Origin: Chloroflexota bacterium
Lineage (GTDB): Bacteria > Chloroflexota > Anaerolineae > Ardenticatenales > Ardenticatenaceae
DNA: 5,563 bases
Direction of reading: 5' to 3'
Assembly: GCA_003520455.1 (NCBI GenBank)
Contig: DOUV01000106.1
Span: forward strand, 1 to 5,563
Below the pieces are notes generated by a model that did no database searches, was not told the origin of the DNA, and saw only the letters and a program-made list of their open reading frames with translations. The position numbers and the translations under genes were made by a program. This document shows, one piece after another, positions 1 to 4,776 of this stretch (its first letter is position 1; each line of letters begins with the position of its first letter).

Positions 1-18
1 GATACTGTTGGTAAATTC
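1..18. repeat. Left terminal inverted repeat of the insertion sequence
   Basis: GATACTGTTGGTAAATTC is the perfect reverse complement of 1758-1775. The last base is also the first base of the complement of the transposase TAG stop (18-20). Measured from the transposase gene, this is the downstream (stop-codon) end. Confidence 0.92.
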
Positions 19-1670
19 TAGGCAGCCTTTGGCTGGAGCGCCTTGAAAGCAGAGATCCGTGTGGGAGCGAATGGGCGCTCTTCCCGCCAGGCATTGAACC
101 GAATGAGATTAATGGCGGCAGCCGTGGCGACGTGCTGGAAGTGGGTTTTCTCCAGGCCGAGGTAGCGGCTGCGGCGCAGGCCAAAGGTGCGGGTGCCTTG
201 GGAGATGGTGCCCTCCACCCCGGCCCGGACTTTGTACTGGTCTTGAAAGGCCTCCGTGGTTTGGCGGTGGCGGGCGACCTGCAGGGCCGCATGCACGGGT
301 TGAGGGCGCACTTTGAGCTTCCGTGGCTTGGTGGCGGCTTTGGTACAGCGGGATCGGGCGGGACAGGCCAGGCAGGTGGCGTGGTCAAAGTGAATCGTGA
401 TCACCGGTTGGCCGCGATCATCGACCCCCTCGGACCAGAGGCGGGAGCGCTGCCCTTGGGGACAACGCGCCTGGCGGGCGTCCCAATCCAGGTCGAAGTC
501 GGCCAGGGCGAAGCCTTCCGGGGCGCGGGCTTGCCAGCTACTGTCGTCCCGCACCGGACCGTAGAGCTCGATCCCGTACTGCCGCTGGGCGCGCTCCAAC
601 AGGTCGGCATCGGTATAGCCCCCATCGACCACATGCCGACCGGGCGTGAGGTGCTTGGCGTGGAGGGCGGCATGCACCGCCGCGGTTTCTTCAACATCGC
701 CCGTCGTCGCGGGAGTGGTGACCACATGGGTGATCAGATGAGGCCGATCGGGGTCGCAGCACTCGGTGAGATGCACCTTGTAGCCGACCCAGCGCGTACT
801 GCGTTTGGAACTGAAGCGGGCGGCCAGATCAAAAGGGGATTCGATCAATTGCTTCCCCGGGGGCAGCTCCTCGGGCCGCCGCCAGACCACTTGGCCGTCC
901 TGGACCGTGGACTGCTGCTGCCAAATCTGGCGGGTGCTCTCGACGGCCGGCAGCTGGCGGAGCCAGTCCGCTGTCTCGGGGTCGGCGAGGACCGTGAGCA
1001 GCTGCTGTCCATCGGCACCGATCTGCACCGCGAGGGCCTGCCGCTCGCGCTCCGTCGCGGGCAAGCGGGTCGCTTCAAAGCGGGTGCTGTAGCGATCGTA
1101 CCACTCGGGCGGGACTTGCACCCGCAGCCACTCGGGGGCGGCGACCGCCAAGCTATTCAAGAGGTGCCGCAGGGTTTCGCCGACCAACTCCAGCCGGTTC
1201 AGCTGCCGGACCGCCGCCAGCACATGGGTCGAGTCGGTGCGCTGGGTCCCACCGGCCGTGAGCAGGCCGAGCGCCTGGAACCGCTCCAGCATCGCATCCA
1301 CCAACCGGGCTTCGAGTCCTCCCGCGATCAGCCGCGCGCGAAACTCGCTCAGCACGCTATAGTCGAAGCCAGGATCGGTCAGTTCCAGCCCCAAGGCATA
1401 CTTCCAGTCGATCCGGCTGCGAACCGCGTCCGCCGCTTGCCGATCGCTCAGGTCTTCGGCAAACTGCATCACCGTCACCAGGGCCAACCGCCCAGGCGAC
1501 TCAGCCGGCCGACCGCGCGTCGGAAACAACGCCGCGAAGACCTCGTCGGCGTAAAAGATGCCTAACTCGTCGCGCATCCGCAGGTACACGTTCCCGTTGG
1601 GAAAGACCGCTTGGGCCACCCGCACGGTCTCCTCCGGAATGGTCGATGCGTCGTGCTTCATCAGTGACAT
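18..1670 (-). CDS. IS1182-type DDE transposase
   Basis: This is the transposase that cuts and joins the ends of the surrounding insertion sequence. The frame is open back to an ATG at 1742 (574 aa), but I prefer the internal ATG at 1670 (MSLMKHD..., 550 aa). That start has GGGAG 8 nt upstream (1679-1683), and IS1182-type proteins typically begin close to such a sequence. The ATG at 1742 has no visible Shine-Dalgarno. In 574-aa numbering, the N-terminal part (about 45-145) holds family motifs such as RLALVTVMQFAEDLSDRQAA and GLELTDPGFDYSVLSEF. The probable DDE triad is D170 (RTDSTHV), D373 (VVDGGYTDADL) and E510 (RAGVEGTISQG). A cysteine set (C427, C457, C460, C466) sits between the last two, as expected for the zinc-ribbon-like insertion of this group. 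The C-terminus (GLRRSRYLGLEKTHFQHVATAAAIN, quoted in part) is characteristic. No frameshift or internal stop is seen. The group assignment is from motif recall, not a search. Confidence 0.93.
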   Translation of the reverse strand: MSLMKHDASTIPEETVRVAQAVFPNGNVYLRMRDELGIFYADEVFAALFPTRGRPAESPGRLALVTVMQFAEDLSDRQAADAVRSRIDWKYALGLELTDPGFDYSVLSEFRARLIAGGLEARLVDAMLERFQALGLLTAGGTQRTDSTHVLAAVRQLNRLELVGETLRHLLNSLAVAAPEWLRVQVPPEWYDRYSTRFEATRLPATERERQALAVQIGADGQQLLTVLADPETADWLRQLPAVESTRQIWQQQSTVQDGQVVWRRPEELPPGKQLIESPFDLAARFSSKRSTRWVGYKVHLTECCDPDRPHLITHVVTTPATTGDVEETAAVHAALHAKHLTPGRHVVDGGYTDADLLERAQRQYGIELYGPVRDDSSWQARAPEGFALADFDLDWDARQARCPQGQRSRLWSEGVDDRGQPVITIHFDHATCLACPARSRCTKAATKPRKLKVRPQPVHAALQVARHRQTTEAFQDQYKVRAGVEGTISQGTRTFGLRRSRYLGLEKTHFQHVATAAAINLIRFNAWREERPFAPTRISAFKALQPKAA

Positions 1671-1678
1671 CGGGGCCG

Positions 1679-1683
1679 CTCCC
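1679..1683 (-). promoter_or_regulatory. Ribosome binding site that favours the internal transposase start
   Basis: On the minus strand GGGAG lies 8 nt before the ATG at 1670, within a purine-rich AGGAAGGGAG stretch. No comparable sequence precedes the upstream ATG at 1742, which would add 24 residues lacking family resemblance. This decides the start in favour of 1670. Confidence 0.6.
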
Positions 1684-1757
1684 TTCCTGAATCCGGCATC
1701 GGGTGAGGCCCCTATTCTGATCTGGTTCCTGCCTTTTGTCATCTCGCGAGCCAGACC

Positions 1758-1775
1758 GAATTTACCAACAGTATC
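1758..1775. repeat. Right terminal inverted repeat of the insertion sequence
   Basis: GAATTTACCAACAGTATC is the exact complement of positions 1-18. This is the end from which the transposase is read. Its outermost bases, read on the minus strand, are GATACT, which can serve as a -10 element (see the hybrid promoter). Confidence 0.92.
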
Positions 1776-1797
1776 TTTCTAACCGTGGGAGTGTCAA
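1770..1797 (-). promoter_or_regulatory. Possible hybrid promoter for the transposase across the IS junction
   Basis: On the minus strand there is a perfect -35 hexamer TTGACA (1792-1797), a 16-bp spacer, then GATACT (1770-1775; 4 of 6 matches to TATAAT). The -10 is the outer tip of the insertion-sequence repeat. The -35 lies in flanking DNA, and its TGA is the stop codon of the lipoprotein gene. Transcription would start near 1763 and run into the transposase. The layout is seen directly; promoter activity is inferred. Confidence 0.45.
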
Positions 1798-4010
1798 TTC
1801 TGGAAGGGCTGAGGCTCGGGAATTTCGTCCTTCTTCAGCTCACCGGTCACCGGATCCACGCCGGTCTTAAGCGAGGCGTTGGCCAGGTCAACCCGAATCT
1901 GTTCGAGGTTTTTCGCGATCGCGTCGGGAATCGCCTGTCCGGCGTCGTGGAACGGTGCATACGTGATCCCACCATTGGCCGCGTCCAGGATGTAGAGGCT
2001 GCCACCGGCGAAGCTGTCGCTGAAAATCCCGACGATCTGGTCATACACGCCCAGGTCAACCCGCTTGACGGCGCTGGAGAGGAGCTTGTCGGCACCGGGA
2101 GTCGAGCCGCTGCCGAAGGTGGTGAAGTACTCGTCCTGGTCCACCCCGATGACCCAGATGCCCTGCTCGGCGGCGCGCTTGATCCCACCCGAGCCGGTCG
2201 GGCCGCCCGCGCCGAAGATCACGTCGGCCCCCTCGCCCATGAACTGTTCGGCGGTTGAGGCCCCCGCCGCCGGGTCCGTGAAGCTCGGCACGTACACCCC
2301 GAGCGTGTTCCCATCGGGGTTCACGTAATGGCAACCGTTCTCGAAGCCGTTACGGAACTTGACCACAGGCGGGATGTCGATTCCGTAGACCGCCCCGACG
2401 GTCCCGCTCTCGGTCATCATGCAGGCAAGGGCGCCGGCCAGGAAACCGCCCTGATCCTCGCGGTATTGGATCCCCACCAGGTTCTTGGGCGGATTCTCGA
2501 AGAACTGGTCCACCCCGATGAACATCACGTCGGGGTTGGCCTGGGCTGCCTTCAGGGTGGCGTCGGCAATCAAGAAGCCGACCGTCACGATAGCGTTGAA
2601 GTTCTCGCTCACACAGGTGTTGATGTTCTGGTCGTAGTCGGTCTGTGATTGCGTTTCGATGAAGTCGCTCTGCAGCTCGAATTCCTCAGCCGCACGCTTC
2701 ATGCCTTCATAGGCAAACTGGTTGAACGTCCCATCGTTGATCCGGCCCACGTCCGTCACCAGACAGACTTTGAATCCCTCGGGTGGTTGCGGCTTGGGCA
2801 GAACCGTTTCCGAGATCTTTGTCTTCAACTCGCCGGAGACCGGGTCCACACCCGTATCGATGCTACCATCCGCCAGGCCCGTGCGAATCTTTTCCAATTG
2901 GACCGCGGCCCAGCGCGGAACCTGCGGGCTGGCGTCGTGGAACGGTGCATACGTGATCCCACCATTGGCCGTGTCCAGGATGTAGAGCCCACCACCCGCC
3001 CATAGCTTGCTGTCGGGCTGTACCAGGCCCTTGATCTGGTCATACACGCCCAGGTCAACCCGCTTGACGGCGCTGGAGAGGAGCTTGTCGGCACCGGGAG
3101 TCGAGCCGCTGCCGAAGGTGGTGAAGTACTCGTCCTGGTCCACCCCGATGACCCAGATGCCCTGCTCGGCGGCGCGCTTGATCCCACCCGAGCCGGTCGG
3201 GCCGCCCGCGCCGAAGATCACGTCGGCCCCCTCGCCCATGAACTGTTCGGCGGTCGAGGCTCCCGCCGCCGGGTCCGTGAAGCTCGGCACGTACACCCCG
3301 AGCGTGTTCGCCTGGTCGTTGACATAGCGAACGCCCTGCTCGAAGCCGTTGCGGAACTTGACCACAGGTGGGATGTCGATTCCGTAGACCGCCCCGACGG
3401 TCCCGCTCTCGGTCATCATACCTGCCAGCGCGCCGGCCAGGAAGCCGCCCTGGTCCTCGCGGTACTGGATCCCCACCAGGTTCTTGGGGGGATTCTCGAA
3501 GAACTGGTCCACCCCGATGAACATCACGTCGGGGTTGGCCTGGGCGGCCTTCAGCGTGGCGTCGGCAATCAAGAAGCCGACTGTCACGATGGCGTTGAAG
3601 TTCTCGCTCACACAGGTGTTGATGTTCTGGTCGTAGTCGGTCTGCGATTGGGTTTCGATGAAATCGCTCTTCAAGCCGAATTCCTCGGCCGCACGCTGCA
3701 TGCCTTCATAGGCAAACTGGTTGAACGTTCCATCGTTGATCCGGCCCACGTCCGTCACCAGACAGACGCTCTCAACCGGGCCCATGGCTGCGGCGGTCTG
3801 CCCGGTGGGCTCTGGCGCCGCCGCCTGAGTTGCCTCGGGGGCCTGAGTCGGTTCGGGAGCCTTGGTAGGCTCGGGGGCGGTCGTCGGGGCGGGGGCTTGT
3901 GTGGCTTGGGGCGCTTGGGTCGGGGGGGCTACGGTCGGTTGGGCCCCCCCACAAGCGGTGAGGGCCACCAGGACCGCAAGCAACATTAGGAAAGTCAGCA
4001 ACTGTTTCAT
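1794..4010 (-). CDS. Lipoprotein with two tandem BMP/PnrA-type substrate-binding domains
   Basis: This is probably the membrane-anchored solute-binding subunit of a BMP-family ABC importer. Characterised relatives (PnrA/TmpC type) bind purine nucleosides; the ligand here is unknown. The 738-aa start at 4010 has AAGGAGG 9 nt upstream and gives a lipoprotein signal peptide with lipobox LTAC (Cys20). A longer frame to 4073 would bury that signal. Residues 21-80 are a Pro/Thr/Ala-rich linker. Domain 1 runs from about 82 to 411 and domain 2 from about 415 to 738. Each has the family motifs DVGRINDGTFNQFAYEGM, TVGFLIADATLKAA, QYREDQGGFLAGALA, GADVIFGAGGPTGSGG and WVIGVDQDEY. The domains are 333 residues apart, and residues 235-326 match 568-659 exactly. 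BMP proteins normally have one domain (about 350 aa), so the fusion is the odd feature. No transporter ATPase or permease is visible; an insertion sequence follows 18 bp after the stop. It is confidently a BMP-family lipoprotein; the ligand and partners are guesses. Confidence 0.92.
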   Translation of the reverse strand: MKQLLTFLMLLAVLVALTACGGAQPTVAPPTQAPQATQAPAPTTAPEPTKAPEPTQAPEATQAAAPEPTGQTAAAMGPVESVCLVTDVGRINDGTFNQFAYEGMQRAAEEFGLKSDFIETQSQTDYDQNINTCVSENFNAIVTVGFLIADATLKAAQANPDVMFIGVDQFFENPPKNLVGIQYREDQGGFLAGALAGMMTESGTVGAVYGIDIPPVVKFRNGFEQGVRYVNDQANTLGVYVPSFTDPAAGASTAEQFMGEGADVIFGAGGPTGSGGIKRAAEQGIWVIGVDQDEYFTTFGSGSTPGADKLLSSAVKRVDLGVYDQIKGLVQPDSKLWAGGGLYILDTANGGITYAPFHDASPQVPRWAAVQLEKIRTGLADGSIDTGVDPVSGELKTKISETVLPKPQPPEGFKVCLVTDVGRINDGTFNQFAYEGMKRAAEEFELQSDFIETQSQTDYDQNINTCVSENFNAIVTVGFLIADATLKAAQANPDVMFIGVDQFFENPPKNLVGIQYREDQGGFLAGALACMMTESGTVGAVYGIDIPPVVKFRNGFENGCHYVNPDGNTLGVYVPSFTDPAAGASTAEQFMGEGADVIFGAGGPTGSGGIKRAAEQGIWVIGVDQDEYFTTFGSGSTPGADKLLSSAVKRVDLGVYDQIVGIFSDSFAGGSLYILDAANGGITYAPFHDAGQAIPDAIAKNLEQIRVDLANASLKTGVDPVTGELKKDEIPEPQPFQN
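1829..2768 (-). repeat. Second copy of the internal BMP-domain duplication
   Basis: This encodes domain 2. It aligns with 2819-3767 at an offset of 999 bp in the upper part and 990 bp in the lower part, because copy 2 lacks 9 nt (3 codons) near 2010-2033. Stretch 2034-2310 differs from 3033-3309 at only two positions, both silent. Stretch 2341-2768 differs at about 25 positions by eye (about 94% identity). Below about 1940 the copies are clearly diverged. Confidence 0.93.
2819..3767 (-). repeat. First copy of the internal BMP-domain duplication
   Basis: This encodes domain 1 of the lipoprotein and is the partner of 1829-2768. The copies begin at the codon for VCLVTD (3767 and 2768). The join between them is a short Pro-rich segment (KPQPPEGFK). 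The duplication is direct, in frame and within one gene. Confidence 0.93.
3783..3947 (-). repeat. Low-complexity Pro/Thr/Ala linker-coding repeat
   Basis: This part of the lipoprotein gene encodes about 55 residues of repeating units (TQAPQATQAPAPTTAPEPTK and similar) between the lipidated cysteine and domain 1. It should be a flexible tether holding the binding domains away from the membrane. Homopolymer runs of seven lie at its upstream edge (C run 3944-3950 and G run 3922-3928 on the plus strand). Confidence 0.85.
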
Positions 4011-4019
4011 AGACTTTCT

Positions 4020-4026
4020 CCTCCTT
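4020..4026 (-). promoter_or_regulatory. Strong ribosome binding site of the BMP lipoprotein
   Basis: AAGGAGG on the minus strand, followed by GAGAAAGTCT before the ATG at 4010 (spacing 9 nt from AAGGAGG). It fixes the lipoprotein start at 4010 rather than at 4073. Confidence 0.88.
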
Positions 4027-4080
4027 CGCGAGCGGGCCGCGTACGCCAGGTGGCACGCGGAACCAGGCATCACGCGATGA

Positions 4081-4100
4081 CGCCTGCGACGTTGCAGGCG
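4081..4100. promoter_or_regulatory. 20-bp palindrome at the lipoprotein transcription start (possible operator)
   Basis: CGCCTGCGAC followed by GTTGCAGGCG is an inverted repeat with one mismatched pair and a central CG. It sits where the transcript from the promoter at 4106-4134 should begin (about 4099). The core TGCGACGTTGCA resembles LacI/PurR-family operators, which are palindromes around a central CG. A 5'-UTR hairpin is the alternative. The symmetry is seen; the regulator family is inferred. Confidence 0.5.
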
Positions 4101-4105
4101 GGGCC

Positions 4106-4134
4106 ATTATAAGGCACTCACCCATGGGTGACAA
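4106..4134 (-). promoter_or_regulatory. Sigma-70-type promoter of the BMP lipoprotein gene
   Basis: On the minus strand there is a -35 TTGTCA (4129-4134, 5 of 6), a 17-bp spacer, and a perfect -10 TATAAT (4106-4111). The predicted start near 4099 leaves a leader of about 90 nt before the ATG at 4010. Hexamers and spacing are near ideal and stand out in otherwise very GC-rich DNA. Confidence 0.8.
4118..4131. promoter_or_regulatory. 14-bp perfect palindrome in the promoter spacer (possible operator)
   Basis: TCACCCATGGGTGA is fully self-complementary. It fills most of the spacer between the -10 and -35 hexamers and overlaps three bases of the -35. A protein bound here would block polymerase. 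The palindrome is seen; operator function is inferred. Confidence 0.45.
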
Positions 4135-4148
4135 GACGCCCTTGTCAC
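4128..4148. promoter_or_regulatory. Inverted repeat covering the -35 element (possible operator)
   Basis: GTGACAAG and CTTGTCAC form a perfect 8-bp inverted repeat around a 5-bp spacer (ACGCC). One arm contains the -35 hexamer of the lipoprotein promoter. It overlaps the adjacent palindrome at 4118-4131 by four bases, so the two could be alternative or cooperative binding sites. Confidence 0.45.
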
Positions 4149-4310
4149 TTGTGTATAGCGCAGAAGTGTGGTCGAGGGTGGGAGCGCCGCCCACACGCAG
4201 GGCCGAGCAGGCGATGCTCACACCGGCTGGCCACGTTGTGGCGCGCTCCCCTTGGGGGACAGGCCCCGGCAGGACTGCCCCCATCTCCCCACGGCCCGGC
4301 GGTGGTTGGC

Positions 4311-4391
4311 CGCTGAGTGAAGTCAGCGTGCGTGGCGCTGACGTTCAAAGCCATGGCCTGGTCAGCCCGAGGCCCCCCCTGACTTGTCAGC
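4311..4391. repeat. Cluster of alternating CTGAC/GTCAG arms
   Basis: Six short complementary arms fall within 81 bp: CGCTGA (4311-4316), GTCAGCG (4322-4328), CGCTGAC (4336-4342), GTCAGC (4361-4366), CTGAC (4379-4383) and GTCAGC (4386-4391). Adjacent arms can pair in mutually exclusive ways. The cluster could be a switching RNA structure or repeated half-sites for a DNA-binding protein. Function unknown. Confidence 0.5.
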
Positions 4392-4480
4392 TGGTTCACC
4401 CAGGTGTCGGCGCCAGGGGCCCCGCCTGATCATGGCTCGCCCCCGGCTCCCCTCGGATCCCCCGACCCCGGCAGGGCGGG

Positions 4481-4500
4481 CCTGGATCTGGCGATCCAGG
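4481..4500. repeat. Perfect 8-bp stem, 4-nt loop hairpin
   Basis: CCTGGATC and GATCCAGG flank the loop TGGC. It is the strongest single hairpin in the intergenic region and is followed at once by another possible stem (GGAGCA 4502-4507 with TGCTCC 4521-4526). There is no T-tract on either side, so it is not an obvious intrinsic terminator. Confidence 0.6.
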
Positions 4501-4696
4501 TGGAGCAATGGGGGGACGACTGCTCCGGACGGTGTCATCTTTCGGATGATAATGGTTCTCCACCACTTTATGTGAAAAGGGCAGAGTCAGATGGACTGGG
4601 GATAACCCAGCCCCTGCTTACGCGGCAGATCGAAACTGGCTCTCCCATACATTTGCTGCGGGCACCGGGGGGCCTCGCGGCACGATGTCTGGTGAC

Positions 4697-4724
4697 TTGC
4701 GCTGGCGGTGCCTCGTGGCATACT
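4697..4724 (+). promoter_or_regulatory. Weak candidate promoter for pdaD
   Basis: TTGCGC (4697-4702) is followed after 16 bp by CATACT (4719-4724; 4 of 6 matches to TATAAT), about 50 nt upstream of the pdaD start. The -35 match is poor (TTG only). This is the best-placed candidate I see, but it is far from certain. Confidence 0.25.
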
Positions 4725-4763
4725 GCGTGCTTGCAAGGAGCGGCGACTTCGTTCCGAACAGAA

Positions 4764-4767
4764 AGGA
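4764..4767 (+). promoter_or_regulatory. Ribosome binding site of pdaD
   Basis: AGGA within GAAAGGA lies 9 nt before the ATG at 4777. It supports that start, which also gives the expected N-terminus for the family. Confidence 0.65.
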
Positions 4768-4776
4768 TGACGCCCG

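Larger units (their letters stand above)
1..1775 (-). mobile_element. Complete IS1182-type insertion sequence
   Basis: A 1775-bp element is bounded by perfect 18-bp inverted repeats, GATACTGTTGGTAAATTC at the left and its exact complement at 1758-1775. It carries a single transposase gene whose TAG stop overlaps the last base of the left repeat. The base just inside each repeat no longer pairs (position 19 against 1757), so the repeat ends there. The transposase assigns it to the IS1182 group. Position 1 of the window is the first base of the left repeat, so the left flank and any target-site duplication cannot be examined, and the true ends could lie slightly further out. The right end is 18 bp beyond the stop codon of the neighbouring lipoprotein gene. 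All parts look intact, so the element may be active. Confidence 0.9.
4149..4776. other. Long intergenic region without a convincing gene, rich in hairpins
   Basis: This is about 630 bp between the divergent lipoprotein promoter and pdaD. Open frames exist on both strands, but their translations are low-complexity Pro/Gly/Arg/Ser-rich products of GC-rich DNA with no recognisable motif. Short perfect hairpins are frequent: arms 4178-4182/4190-4194, 4205-4209/4215-4219, 4230-4234/4238-4242, 4481-4488/4493-4500, 4502-4507/4521-4526, 4535-4539/4545-4549 and 4596-4600/4606-4610. There is a comparatively AT-rich patch at about 4535-4580. I see no tRNA, and none of the signature sequences of tmRNA, SRP RNA or RNase P RNA. 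It may hold a structured leader or small RNA, or be decayed sequence. Confidence 0.6.

Noticed and set aside
132..1565. Long plus-strand open frame (about 477 codons) across the insertion sequence
   Set aside because: It is the antisense shadow of the transposase. The minus-strand frame has clear IS1182-type motifs and the DDE residues, while the plus-strand product is low-complexity Gly/Arg/Leu-rich with no recognisable motif.
1829..3767. CRISPR or other short-spaced repeat array
   Set aside because: The repeat is a single in-frame duplication of about 1 kb inside one coding sequence, with no short repeat-spacer pattern.
4011..4073. Upstream in-frame extension of the lipoprotein to ATG 4073
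   Set aside because: It would place 21 charged residues (RSRRRRKS) before a classic lipoprotein signal peptide and ignores the AAGGAGG placed 9 nt before the ATG at 4010.
3772..4284. Minus-strand 170-codon frame covering the lipoprotein signal and promoter
   Set aside because: It runs through the strong lipoprotein promoter and overlaps the lipoprotein start in another frame; no motif and no ribosome binding site.
4554..4580. AT-rich stretch GGTTCTCCACCAC...TATGTGAAAAGG resembling the end of an ISL3-type insertion sequence
   Set aside because: No inverted partner copy, no transposase remnant and no target duplication are visible; the resemblance is from memory only.
4560..4620. Riboswitch (for example a guanidine type) ahead of pdaD, suggested by ACGA/ACGG motifs near 4516-4532
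   Set aside because: The motifs are not in the loops of properly formed paired hairpins, and the conserved surroundings of known guanidine riboswitches were not recognised.
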